Shown: in pieces, positions 1-6,385 of the stretch | Position numbering within the stretch: position 1 is the stretch's first letter | How the letters are laid out: the number at the start of each line of letters is the position of its first letter | Assembly (NCBI GenBank): GCA_003695455.1 | Contig: RFJF01000489.1 | Location: 1 to 14,344, forward strand | Length of the DNA stretch: 14,344 bases | Direction of reading: 5' to 3' | From: Chloroflexota bacterium | Lineage (GTDB): Bacteria; Chloroflexota; Anaerolineae; 4572-78; J111 | Program-made: the position numbers and the translations under genes | Notes under the pieces: generated by a model | Told to the model about the DNA's origin: nothing | Database searches by the model: none | Seen by the model: the letters and a program-made list of their open reading frames with translations, nothing else

Positions 1-221
1 CTCATCTTTTCAATTTCATACGAATCGGCGCGCAACTGCAAATGGCCGGTGTTGAGCCGAATGTTGTCGCGCAGCGCCCCGGAAAACGCGCCGGCAATGA
101 AACCGCTCATCATAATCAGCACCATCATGCCCAGGGCAACCGCCAACAGAGTCAAAACAGTTCGCCGGCGGTTGCGAATTAAATCACGGTAGGCAATGGT
201 CCAGAATTTTTTAATTGCCAT
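1..221 (-). CDS. ABC transporter permease (FtsX/MacB-like), N-terminal part only
   Basis: The open frame runs from an ATG at 221 to the left edge of the window, so only the first 73 codons are present. The N-terminus is a short basic stretch with RNRRRT at about residues 16-21, followed by one hydrophobic membrane segment at about residues 22-48. This is the usual start of MacB/LolC/FtsX-type permeases, whose first helix is followed by a large extracytoplasmic domain. A good ribosome binding site (GGAGAAGG) lies just upstream of the ATG. The gene starts 11 bases after the stop of a second permease of the same type, so the two are co-transcribed and could form a heterodimeric permease. An ATP-binding subunit would be expected further left, outside the window. 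Such complexes export lipoproteins, peptides or drugs, or act as mechanotransducers; which applies here cannot be told. Confidence 0.85.
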   Translation of the reverse strand, partial: MAIKKFWTIAYRDLIRNRRRTVLTLLAVALGMMVLIMMSGFIAGAFSGALRDNIRLNTGHLQLRADSYEIEKM

Positions 222-232
222 GGTCCTTCTCC

Positions 233-1462
233 TCACACGTGATGCAGAGACTTTGCCGGCTCGCTACGCGAAGCCTGCCACGCCGGAATCAACGAAGCCA
301 GCGCCGCAATGAACACCGCAACCGCGCCATAGGCCACAATGTTAGCCGGCGGAATGCTGGGGTACAGCCGGTTGCCAATCAGGGCGGTAATATCGCCGGT
401 GCCCTGCGCCATTGAATAATCAATGCCCACCTGCCCCACCGCCAGCACCAACAGCCAACCAAGCACACACCCGATAACAGCGCCAACCACGCCGATAAAC
501 ATCCCTTCCAGCAAGAACAAAACCATCAATTGGCGTCCTTTCATACCCAGTGCGGCCAAAACGCCCATCTCGCGGGTGCGCTCGTACACGGCCATCAGCA
601 TCAAATTGAGAATTCCAATCCCGGCCATCAGCAGCACAATCAGGCCAAAAATTGCCAGAAACGCACTCTTTTGCTCTAATATCTGGCGAATTTCCGGGCG
701 CAGGGTATCAAAAGAATCAACCTCGTAATTGGGCAAATTGGGCTGAAGGGCGGCAATCAACGATTCTTCCTGCCCCACCCGGTTCAGAGTTACGGCAATT
801 TCTGTTTCCTGATTGCGCAGGTTGTACAATTTTTGGGCCGTGGGCAGGTTAATATACACCAGCCCTTTTTCCGCATCGCCCATACCCAGGTTAAAAATGC
901 CCACCACCGTCATAGTGCGCTGGCGCATAGAGCCGTCTTTGCGCTTGCCCAGCAGTGTTACCCGGTCTCCCACGCCAACATTGAGCAGGTGAGCCATTTC
1001 CTGCCCAATCAAAATGGCGTCGCCGTCATCGGGAGTTAGAAAACGTCCGGCGGTAATGTTTTCGGCTACCAGGCTCACCGGCGCTTCGGCATCCGGCTCA
1101 ATGGCGGTGATGCTCACCGGGTAGGCCCCCTGGCTGCTGCTAACCATGCCGCCGGTGTTAATTCGTCTGGATACAGCCACCACATCCGGCTGGGCGCGCA
1201 CAGTTGTTACCACCATGTCGCCGTCGTCCAGCGGAATCAAAGGCAGGCGTCGAGCTTTATCTCTGAAACCAGGCGCGTGAATTTGCACATTGCCGCCGTA
1301 CAATCGCACCGCATTGCCAAAAATAGCCTGGTCAGACCCTTTCATCAGCGCATCCAGAAAAATGAGCAGGATCAACCCCAGCACAATAGCCACAGCCGCA
1401 ATCAACGTTCGCCGCCAGTTGCGCCACATATTTCGCCATGCCAGTTGAATAAATTGACTCAT
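233..1462 (-). CDS. ABC transporter permease, FtsX/MacB family (LolC/E-like)
   Basis: The 409-residue product has the FtsX/MacB layout: a basic N-terminus (WRNMWRNWRRT), a first membrane helix at about 18-37, a large periplasmic or extracellular domain at about 40-265, and three C-terminal helices at about 267-292, 312-342 and 374-394. The cytoplasmic loop YERTREMGVLAALGMKGRQL (293-312) is the typical coupling motif that contacts the ATPase in MacB/LolCDE-type systems, and PAWQASR near the C-terminus is also typical. The frame stays open upstream to 1642, but I place the start at the ATG at 1462 because GAGAGG precedes it at proper distance and the protein then begins exactly at the family N-terminus; the upstream 60 residues look non-coding. 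It is followed by a second permease after 11 bases. The substrate is unknown. Confidence 0.9.
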   Translation of the reverse strand: MSQFIQLAWRNMWRNWRRTLIAAVAIVLGLILLIFLDALMKGSDQAIFGNAVRLYGGNVQIHAPGFRDKARRLPLIPLDDGDMVVTTVRAQPDVVAVSRRINTGGMVSSSQGAYPVSITAIEPDAEAPVSLVAENITAGRFLTPDDGDAILIGQEMAHLLNVGVGDRVTLLGKRKDGSMRQRTMTVVGIFNLGMGDAEKGLVYINLPTAQKLYNLRNQETEIAVTLNRVGQEESLIAALQPNLPNYEVDSFDTLRPEIRQILEQKSAFLAIFGLIVLLMAGIGILNLMLMAVYERTREMGVLAALGMKGRQLMVLFLLEGMFIGVVGAVIGCVLGWLLVLAVGQVGIDYSMAQGTGDITALIGNRLYPSIPPANIVAYGAVAVFIAALASLIPAWQASRSEPAKSLHHV

Positions 1463-1931
1463 TGGCCGCCTCTCTGCATTGGACAAACTCAATGTGAAAC
1501 TTTCTACAATTTTATTATAATGATGCCGGCAACAAAAAGAAAACTCAGCAAGGGTGTGTTTCAGCAAATTTTTATCTGGCCAAAAAAATGCAAAGTTGCA
1601 GAGGTAAGGCTTTGGGTGTGGTTCATTTGCATACTGTGTCATCTTTATAAATTCCAGACTGTTTTCTGCAACCTGCGTGTTGCGTATTGTGTGTAATTTT
1701 GAGCTTTAACGGCACATGAAACACGCAACACGTTTCACATCAGAGCCAACAAGGCAAATCAATTTGTAAAACTGTTTTCCGGGATATGTGAACCATGTAA
1801 ACTTTGCGTTCCCGGCGTTCTCTGCGCCGGTTGTGTTTTGCCCGGCTTGCGATATAATTATCTTACACCGTTAGCCCGGTGAACTACCCAACAAGCACAA
1901 TCTATCATTAAACTACAAGGAGGTAATATCA
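1463..1931. other. Divergent intergenic region between the ABC operon and the slipin gene
   Basis: These 469 bases hold no convincing gene. On the minus strand a TATAAT box (1519-1514) could be the -10 element of the permease operon, but no good -35 sits upstream of it. On the plus strand TATAAT at 1853-1858 fits the slipin gene. Between them are a 10-bp inverted repeat (1676-1685 and 1723-1732), a nested 6-bp repeat TGAAAC/GTTTCA (1717-1722 and 1732-1737), and a small GC hairpin CCGGCG/CGCCGG (1812-1817 and 1825-1830). Their role is unknown. Confidence 0.6.
1831..1858 (+). promoter_or_regulatory. Putative sigma70-type promoter of the slipin gene
   Basis: A perfect -10 box TATAAT lies at 1853-1858. 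The best -35 candidate is TTGTGT at 1831-1836 with a 16-base spacer. The expected transcription start near 1865 leaves a leader of about 65 bases before the ATG at 1932. The -10 is clear and the -35 is weak. Confidence 0.5.
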
Positions 1932-2726
1932 ATGGAAGCCCTGTTAGGTTTAATCCCATGTCTGGGATTTGTTGGTATCATTGTCATATTTTTGCTGTTC
2001 TCCGCCGTCAAAGTTGTGCAGGAATACGAGCGCGGCGTCATTTTTCGGGTGGGGCGTTTTGTGGGCGCCAAAGGGCCGGGTATTTTCTTCATCATCCCCT
2101 TTGTTGACAAGATGCAAAAAGTAGATTTGCGAACCGTCACACTGGATGTACCCACCCAGGAGGCCATTTCACGCGATAACGTGACCATCAAAGTAAACGC
2201 CGTGGTCTACTTTCGGGTGCTGGACCCCGGCAAAGCCATTATTCAGGTTGAAGATTATCGCCGCGCCACCTGGCAAATTGCCCAAACTACCCTGCGAAAC
2301 GTTATTGGGCAAAGCGAACTGGATGAACTGCTGGCCCACCGCGAAAAAATCAACGAGCAACTTCAGCACATTATTGATGACCAAACCGAACCGTGGGGTG
2401 TGAAAGTCTCGCTGGTAGAGGTGAAAGACGTGGAATTGCCGCAAACCATGCAGCGGGCCATGGCCAAACAGGCCGAAGCCGAGCGCGAAAAACGGGCCAA
2501 AGTCATCCACGCCAGCGGCGAATACGACGCCTCAAAACAGTTGGCCGAAGCCGCCAAGGTTATTGGATCGCATCCTGCATCTATTCAGTTGCGCTACCTG
2601 CAAACCCTCACTGAAATTGCAGTGGAGAAAAACTCCACCCTCATCTTCCCGGTTCCAATTGACATTTTCAACACCCTGGGCAATTTGCTGGAAAAAATGG
2701 AAGATGACCAGGAACAGAAAAAATAA
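1932..2726 (+). CDS. Slipin / stomatin-like SPFH (band 7) domain membrane protein
   Basis: The 264-residue protein has one N-terminal membrane hairpin or anchor (about residues 5-25) followed by an SPFH/band 7 domain (about 27-190). Landmarks are [44 protein letters not shown] and a long Ala/Glu/Lys-rich helix at 170-210 that mediates oligomerisation. Length and motifs fit prokaryotic slipins, which form membrane-bound ring assemblies linked to membrane microdomains and quality control. The start is well supported: AAGGAGGT (1917-1924), a full anti-anti-Shine-Dalgarno match, sits 7 bases before the ATG. Slipin genes are often paired with an NfeD or membrane protease gene. No such partner is adjacent here, and the gene appears monocistronic between its own promoter and terminator. 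Family assignment is firm and the cellular role is inferred. Confidence 0.93.
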   Translation: MEALLGLIPCLGFVGIIVIFLLFSAVKVVQEYERGVIFRVGRFVGAKGPGIFFIIPFVDKMQKVDLRTVTLDVPTQEAISRDNVTIKVNAVVYFRVLDPGKAIIQVEDYRRATWQIAQTTLRNVIGQSELDELLAHREKINEQLQHIIDDQTEPWGVKVSLVEVKDVELPQTMQRAMAKQAEAEREKRAKVIHASGEYDASKQLAEAAKVIGSHPASIQLRYLQTLTEIAVEKNSTLIFPVPIDIFNTLGNLLEKMEDDQEQKK

Positions 2727-2746
2727 CCCCGCTACAGTTACCACAG

Positions 2747-2775
2747 GGCGATGCCGGTTGGCATCGCCTTTTTTT
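2747..2775 (+). terminator. Rho-independent terminator of the slipin gene
   Basis: A perfect 9-bp stem GGCGATGCC/GGCATCGCC (2747-2755 and 2760-2768) with a GGTT loop is followed directly by seven T residues (2769-2775). It begins 20 bases after the slipin stop codon and separates this gene from the next transcription unit. Confidence 0.93.
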
Positions 2776-2795
2776 ATGTAAAATTCTATGATTAT

Positions 2796-2839
2796 GTTGA
2801 ATTGAATGCCGGGCTATGGTATAATTGACCCAATTCAAC
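2796..2839. repeat. 9-bp inverted repeat around the LysM gene promoter
   Basis: GTTGAATTG at 2796-2804 is matched by its exact reverse complement CAATTCAAC at 2831-2839, 26 bases apart. One arm overlaps the -35 box and the other the predicted transcription start. This is seen directly; a role as operator is an inference. Confidence 0.5.
2797..2825 (+). promoter_or_regulatory. Sigma70-type promoter of the LysM/DUF4015 gene
   Basis: TTGAAT (2797-2802) and TATAAT (2820-2825) are separated by 17 bases, close to the ideal arrangement. The predicted start near 2832 gives a leader of about 87 bases. The promoter is bracketed by a 9-bp inverted repeat (2796-2804 and 2831-2839) that covers the -35 box and the predicted start site, which would suit a repressor operator. 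Confidence 0.7.
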
Positions 2840-2918
2840 CTTAAAATCTGAGGTGCAGTGCCGTGTCAGGTTTTCCGGCACACCCAGGTATTGCCCCAAT
2901 TTTAATCGAGGCGCAACT

Positions 2919-4829
2919 ATGAGTTTTTTCAACGACCTCTACATTAAATTTATGGTCTGGCTGGGCGCCGAACCACCAGAAGGTTACGAGCATCTGGTTT
3001 CAGATAAACCGCGCCCAAAAACACCGGCGGCCCCGGATGTTGAAGTTCCCCTGCCGGCCAAAGAAGTAACCACCGCCGAACCGGAACCCGTACCGGAACC
3101 GGAGCCGGTCAGTCCACCTGAATCTGCCGAACCGCTGACCCCCATCATCGAGCCCGAGCCATGGACCCCTCCGGAACCGGCGGCAAAACCAGAGCCGGAA
3201 CCCACCCCGGCCCCTGAACAAGAAGCTGAATCTGTTGCGCCCCCGCCAGATAAAGATGCCGGATGGCTGGAAACCGCTCCCACACCGCCGGAAATAACCG
3301 AACCCACCGCGCCTCACGCGCCGGCAGAAGCCACAGAAGAAGCGGCCCAGCTTCCCCTTGCAGAAACGCTAACACCTGCCGCCGCCCCGGAACAAGACAT
3401 GCCCTTCCGTTACGAAGTGCAGCGCGGCGACACCTACAACGCCATTGCCAAACGCTACGGCCTGACCGTCAAAAAATTATTCGAGGCCAATCAGATTGAT
3501 GACCCCAACCGCATCTTTCCCGGCCAAAAACTGGTTATCCCCGGCTATACATTGCGCAGCCCTGAACCGGAGCCTGAAACGCCAAAAGTTGCGCCCCCCC
3601 ACGTAGAACCATCGGCCGAGGAGCCGTTTATTTACACCGTAGCCGGCGGCGATACGCTGAACACCATTGCCAAACGCTACGGCATTACCGTGCGTGAACT
3701 CATTGAAGCCAATGATTTAGCCGACCCGGCGCTAATCCACGTGGGGCAAAAGCTGGTCATCCCCGGCGTCATCATGCCGCCGTCCGGGGCAAAGCCCGGC
3801 GCCACAACCGATTCCGCGCCCCCGCCGGCTGCCGCGCCGGATACGGTACGGGCCATTTATGTGAGCTATTTTGCCCTGGGGCACGATGAAACCCGCCGGC
3901 AAATCTTCAACCTGCTTGATCAGACAGAACTGAACGCGGTGGTCATTGATGTAAAAGGCGACCACGGCTGGATCAGCTTTCCCACCCAAAACACCACCGC
4001 CCATGAAATTGAAGCAGCGCGGCCTGCCGCCACCGATTTTAACGCGTTTATGTCGGCGTTAAAAGACCGCAATATTTACACCATTGCCCGGATTGTTACA
4101 TTCAAAGACAATCTGCTGGCAAAAAGTCATCCGGAACTGGCCGCAAAAACTGAAACCGGTCAACTTTGGCAGGATGCTAAAAAATCCCACTGGTGCGACC
4201 CGTTTCAGGAAGCCGTGTGGAATTACAACGCGCAAATTGGCGTAGAAGCCACCCGGCTGGGGTTTGACGAAATCCAGTTTGACTCGGTGCGGTTTCCGTC
4301 AATTGGCAAAACGCAGCCCCCGCAATTTGCACAGGAAGCCAACAAGAAAAGCCGCGTGGCCGCCATTACCGGGTTTTTGAGCGCGGCGCGAGGTCAGTTG
4401 CGGCCGTTTGGGGTTCGCGTATCGGCGCGCACGCTGGGGTATGCCTGCTGGCGAAAAGATGACAGCGTTATTGGGCAGGACATTGAAAAAATGGCCGAGT
4501 ATCTGGACGTTCTATGCCCAATGCTGTTTCCGTCAACGCTTCACAAAGGGATTCCGGGCTTCAAAATTTCGGTGGAACACCCGTACGAGGTGGTAAAAAA
4601 CAGCGCTCTGCGGGCTGTGGAACGGTTGGCCCCGCTCGGCTGTGAGGTCCGGCCCTGGATTCAGGATTTTCAGGATTACTACTTTGACAAACGCACGTTT
4701 GGCAAAGCTGAAATTCAGGCGCAAATCAGGGGTTGTCTTGATGCCGGCAGCAGCGGTTTTATGGTGTGGAATCCAAAAGCGCAATACACCGCAGAAGCGT
4801 ACACGCCGGTTGCAAATGAATTGCCGTAG
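2919..4829 (+). CDS. Two-LysM protein with putative glycosyl hydrolase-like DUF4015 domain
   Basis: The 636-residue product has a short hydrophobic N-terminus (about 1-17), a long Pro/Glu/Ala-rich linker (about 30-158, many PEPEP units), and two LysM peptidoglycan-binding domains. These are at about 163-209 and 238-283, each with a G-D-T and A-K-R-Y-G core and ending in G-Q-K-L-V-I-P-G. A C-terminal domain at about 310-632 matches the DUF4015 (PF13200) putative glycoside hydrolase family. The acidic run GFDEIQFDSVRFP (448-460) sits where TIM-barrel glycosidases carry catalytic acids. The likely site of action is the cell wall or envelope. The ATG at 2919 is chosen because GAGG lies 8 bases upstream and the earlier in-frame start at 2853 has no such site and lies just after the promoter. 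There is no classical cleavable signal peptide. Enzymatic activity of DUF4015 is not established. Confidence 0.88.
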   Translation: MSFFNDLYIKFMVWLGAEPPEGYEHLVSDKPRPKTPAAPDVEVPLPAKEVTTAEPEPVPEPEPVSPPESAEPLTPIIEPEPWTPPEPAAKPEPEPTPAPEQEAESVAPPPDKDAGWLETAPTPPEITEPTAPHAPAEATEEAAQLPLAETLTPAAAPEQDMPFRYEVQRGDTYNAIAKRYGLTVKKLFEANQIDDPNRIFPGQKLVIPGYTLRSPEPEPETPKVAPPHVEPSAEEPFIYTVAGGDTLNTIAKRYGITVRELIEANDLADPALIHVGQKLVIPGVIMPPSGAKPGATTDSAPPPAAAPDTVRAIYVSYFALGHDETRRQIFNLLDQTELNAVVIDVKGDHGWISFPTQNTTAHEIEAARPAATDFNAFMSALKDRNIYTIARIVTFKDNLLAKSHPELAAKTETGQLWQDAKKSHWCDPFQEAVWNYNAQIGVEATRLGFDEIQFDSVRFPSIGKTQPPQFAQEANKKSRVAAITGFLSAARGQLRPFGVRVSARTLGYACWRKDDSVIGQDIEKMAEYLDVLCPMLFPSTLHKGIPGFKISVEHPYEVVKNSALRAVERLAPLGCEVRPWIQDFQDYYFDKRTFGKAEIQAQIRGCLDAGSSGFMVWNPKAQYTAEAYTPVANELP

Positions 4830-4863
4830 GTGTTAATTGGGGGGGCTGCGAGAGAAAGCAAAT

Positions 4864-4892
4864 AAAAAAGGCGGGCATGCGCCCGCCTTTTT
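4864..4892. terminator. Bidirectional terminator shared by the LysM gene and the infC-rpmI-rplT operon
   Basis: A 7-bp GC stem GGCGGGC/GCCCGCC (4870-4876 and 4881-4887) with an ATGC loop is flanked by six A residues on the left (4864-4869) and five T residues on the right (4888-4892). It therefore works as an intrinsic terminator in both directions: 41 bases after the LysM gene stop on the plus strand, and about 24 bases after the rplT stop on the minus strand. Confidence 0.9.
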
Positions 4893-4911
4893 GGTGTTTG
4901 CTCAGGGTTAC

Positions 4912-5262
4912 TTAAATGGCGGCTTTGGCAGTTTCTACCAGTTGCCCAAACGCCGAAGCATCATGCACGGCAATGTCTGCCAGTGCTTTGCGGTCAAGTT
5001 CAACGCCGGCTTGTTTAAGCCCGTACATAAACTGGCTGTAACTCATACCGTTTTGGCGGGTAGCGGCATTGATTCGGGCAATCCACAGGCGGCGGAAATC
5101 GCGTTTTCGGTTACGCCGGTCACGGTAGGCGTACTCCAGCGATTTCATCATGGCTTCATTACCGCGTTTAAACAGGCGGTGCTTGCTGCCACGCTGGCCT
5201 TTGGTCAATTTAAGTACTTTTTTGTGTCGTCGTTGCGTAACTGGTCCGGTTTTAACTCTCAC
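4912..5262 (-). CDS. rplT: 50S ribosomal protein L20
   Basis: The 116-residue, strongly basic protein shows the L20 signature throughout: [15 protein letters not shown] near the N-terminus, [20 protein letters not shown] in the middle, and a C-terminal globular part with [11 protein letters not shown]20 binds 23S rRNA early in 50S assembly. In many bacteria it also represses its own operon by binding the leader or an intercistronic site. The start is a GTG at 5262 with GAGG about 8 bases upstream; the gene begins 9 bases after rpmI, in the conserved order infC-rpmI-rplT. Length agrees with the family (about 115-120). Confidence 0.97.
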   Translation of the reverse strand: MRVKTGPVTQRRHKKVLKLTKGQRGSKHRLFKRGNEAMMKSLEYAYRDRRNRKRDFRRLWIARINAATRQNGMSYSQFMYGLKQAGVELDRKALADIAVHDASAFGQLVETAKAAI

Positions 5263-5271
5263 AATAAACCT

Positions 5272-5484
5272 CTACTTTCCTTTTTTGGCGTAAGGAATCA
5301 ATTTCTGGACACGTTTTTTGGCGCCGTCTGATGTTACTTCGAGCATTGAATCAAACTGGTATTTCACGCGTTTGCTTTTGCGGCGGCGCAGGTGGCTTTT
5401 GCCAATTTTGGTGCGCATCAATTTGCCGGAACCGGTGTATTTAAACCGTTTGGCTGTTGATTTGTGGGTTTTCATCTTTGGCAT
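5272..5484 (-). CDS. rpmI: 50S ribosomal protein L35
   Basis: The 70-residue basic protein begins [20 protein letters not shown], the standard L35 N-terminus, and continues with the HLRRRKSKR core. L35 is a small late-assembly protein of the large subunit. AAAGGAT lies upstream of the ATG. The gene sits 56 bases after infC and 9 bases before rplT on the same strand, the usual translation operon. No separate promoter was seen in the 56-base gap. Confidence 0.97.
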   Translation of the reverse strand: MPKMKTHKSTAKRFKYTGSGKLMRTKIGKSHLRRRKSKRVKYQFDSMLEVTSDGAKKRVQKLIPYAKKGK

Positions 5485-5540
5485 GGTATTCTATCCTTTT
5501 CACAATTTTCCAGCGGTATTCACACAACCGCGATTACGGG

Positions 5541-6056
5541 CTATTTGTTAGGCGCAAGAATCATTAACATCGTCATACCCTCTTTAGCAGGGCGTTTTTC
5601 CACAATGGCTACATCTTCCAGTTCACTGGCAATCCGGGCCATCAAATCGAGCGCAACCTCGGGGTGAGTGACTTCGCGGCCACGGAACCGCAAACGAACC
5701 CGCACTTTTGCGCCTCGCTCCAAAAAAGTTCTGGCCCGTTTCAACTTGTAGTTGATGTCGTGCTCACCGGTTTTTGGACGCAGCCTGATTTCTTTAATCT
5801 CAACCTTGGTCTGCGTTTTCCGGGCGTCACGTTCCCGTTTTTGCGCTTCGTACAGAAACTTGCCGTAATCCATCAACCGGCAAACGGGTGGCTTGGCTGC
5901 CGGCGCAACCTCCACCAAATCTGTGTTATGCTCGTGAGCAATAGACAGAGCCTTTTCGGTTGGCATGATCCCCAGTTGCTGCCCGTCAACACCAATCAGG
6001 CGCACTTCCGGAGACCTGATTTCTTCATTGATTCTGCGTTCGTCTCTTGCGCTTAT
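5541..6056 (-). CDS. infC: Translation initiation factor IF-3, probable ATA start
   Basis: IF3 binds the 30S subunit, favours initiator tRNA and rejects non-canonical start codons. The protein has the N-domain (INEEIRSPEVRLI, then DLVEVAPAAKPPVCRLMDYGKF), a basic linker, and the C-domain (KEIRLRPKTGEHDINYK onward). The first standard start codon in frame is a GTG at 6005, but that would remove the conserved INEEIR segment. The frame stays open upstream to a TGA at 6080-6078 (minus strand) with no ATG, GTG or TTG. The only plausible start is ATA at 6056, 8 bases after AGGGAG, giving about 171 residues, the normal IF3 length. Rare start codons (AUU in E. coli and Geobacillus) are a known infC feature allowing IF3 to repress itself. 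The gene call is certain and the exact start is inferred. Confidence 0.95.
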   Translation of the reverse strand: MSARDERRINEEIRSPEVRLIGVDGQQLGIMPTEKALSIAHEHNTDLVEVAPAAKPPVCRLMDYGKFLYEAQKRERDARKTQTKVEIKEIRLRPKTGEHDINYKLKRARTFLERGAKVRVRLRFRGREVTHPEVALDLMARIASELEDVAIVEKRPAKEGMTMLMILAPNK

Positions 6057-6096
6057 GACTACTTCTCCCTCTGCTCCTCAGGGCTGAACCATTTGT

Positions 6097-6147
6097 CTTG
6101 TGGCATAATAAAAGTGGGGGTAAATGGCGCATAGAAGCCCCCACAAG
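6097..6147 (-). promoter_or_regulatory. infC leader with two mutually exclusive hairpins (putative attenuator)
   Basis: Read on the minus strand, the leader contains CTTGTGGGGG (6147-6138). Its inner part GTGGGGG can pair with CCCCCAC (6120-6114), forming a 7-bp stem followed by TTTTATTAT, which looks like an intrinsic terminator with a long loop. The outer part CTTGTGG can instead pair with CCACAAG (6103-6097). The two pairings share four bases and cannot coexist. Leader attenuation by L20 is known for infC operons of Firmicutes; an equivalent switch here is an inference. Confidence 0.5.
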
Positions 6148-6157
6148 TCAGGCGATA

Positions 6158-6186
6158 ACTTTACCATATCCCCTGTTATTCGTCAA
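6158..6186 (-). promoter_or_regulatory. Promoter of the infC-rpmI-rplT operon
   Basis: On the minus strand TTGACG (6186-6181) and TAAAGT (6163-6158) are 17 bases apart, and TGG just before the -10 makes it an extended -10. The predicted start near 6151 produces a leader of about 95 bases that begins right at the competing-hairpin segment. Confidence 0.7.
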
Positions 6187-6238
6187 GTCAGGGCGTTATT
6201 ATGATTCCCGGCCTTTAAATCTCCGCAAAACCGTGCGG

Positions 6239-6280
6239 TGACAAATGTCACATTCGTTTAATGACATTTGTCATTTGACA
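6239..6280. repeat. Array of TGACA/TGTCA half-sites upstream of arsR
   Basis: TGACAAATGTCA (6239-6250) and TGACATTTGTCA (6262-6273) are each imperfect 12-bp dyads (TGACA-N2-TGTCA) and are exact reverse complements of each other, 23 bases apart. A further TGACA (6276-6280) forms the end of the -35 box. Five half-sites alternate in orientation over 42 bases. This looks like a binding region for a second regulator, activator or repressor, distinct from the ArsR operators. The cognate protein is not known. Confidence 0.55.
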
Positions 6281-6303
6281 GAAATTTACAAACAGTATAA
6301 AAT
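6275..6303 (+). promoter_or_regulatory. Strong promoter of the arsR-permease-thioredoxin operon
   Basis: TTGACA (6275-6280, consensus) and TAAAAT (6298-6303, one mismatch) have the ideal 17-base spacing. The predicted start near 6310 falls inside the first ArsR-type palindrome (6307-6322), so repressor binding would block initiation directly. Confidence 0.8.
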
Positions 6304-6306
6304 TAT

Positions 6307-6322
6307 TTCAACATCCATTGAA
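6307..6322. promoter_or_regulatory. ArsR-type operator 1
   Basis: TTCAACATCCATTGAA is an inverted repeat (TTCAA-N6-TTGAA) lying over the predicted transcription start of arsR. The same pattern recurs at 6350-6365 and 8803-8818. AT-rich dyads of this size at the start site are typical of ArsR/SmtB-family operators. Confidence 0.75.
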
Positions 6323-6349
6323 TTAGTTTTCTTTTTTTTGCGAGTTTAC

Positions 6350-6365
6350 TTCAACGGTCATTGAA
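6350..6365. promoter_or_regulatory. ArsR-type operator 2
   Basis: TTCAACGGTCATTGAA lies 43 bases downstream of operator 1 and 20 bases before the arsR ATG, within the leader. The similarity to operator 3 extends beyond the palindrome through the next 12 bases (AATAGTTTACCGG versus ATTAGCTTACCGG), which points to a shared or duplicated regulatory block. Confidence 0.75.
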
Positions 6366-6385
6366 ATAGTTTACCGGAGAAAATA

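Noticed and set aside
1463..1642. 60-residue N-terminal extension of the second ABC permease
   Set aside because: The residues do not fit the family, the stretch contains the likely -10 box, and the ATG at 1462 has a good ribosome binding site and begins at the family N-terminus.
1812..1830. GC hairpin CCGGCG/CGCCGG as a terminator
   Set aside because: There is no T run in either direction and no gene end nearby; it lies just upstream of the slipin promoter.
3050..3250. Repetitive Pro-Glu codons suggestive of a DNA repeat array
   Set aside because: The repetition is at protein level (PEP-rich linker between the N-terminus and the LysM domains); units vary in length and codons and do not form a tandem DNA repeat or CRISPR.
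4837..5331. 164-codon plus-strand frame opposite rplT and rpmI
   Set aside because: It is antisense to two certain ribosomal protein genes and has no recognisable domain or ribosome binding site.
5664..6134. 156-codon plus-strand frame opposite infC
   Set aside because: It is antisense to infC and runs over its leader and rare-start region; composition is not protein-like.
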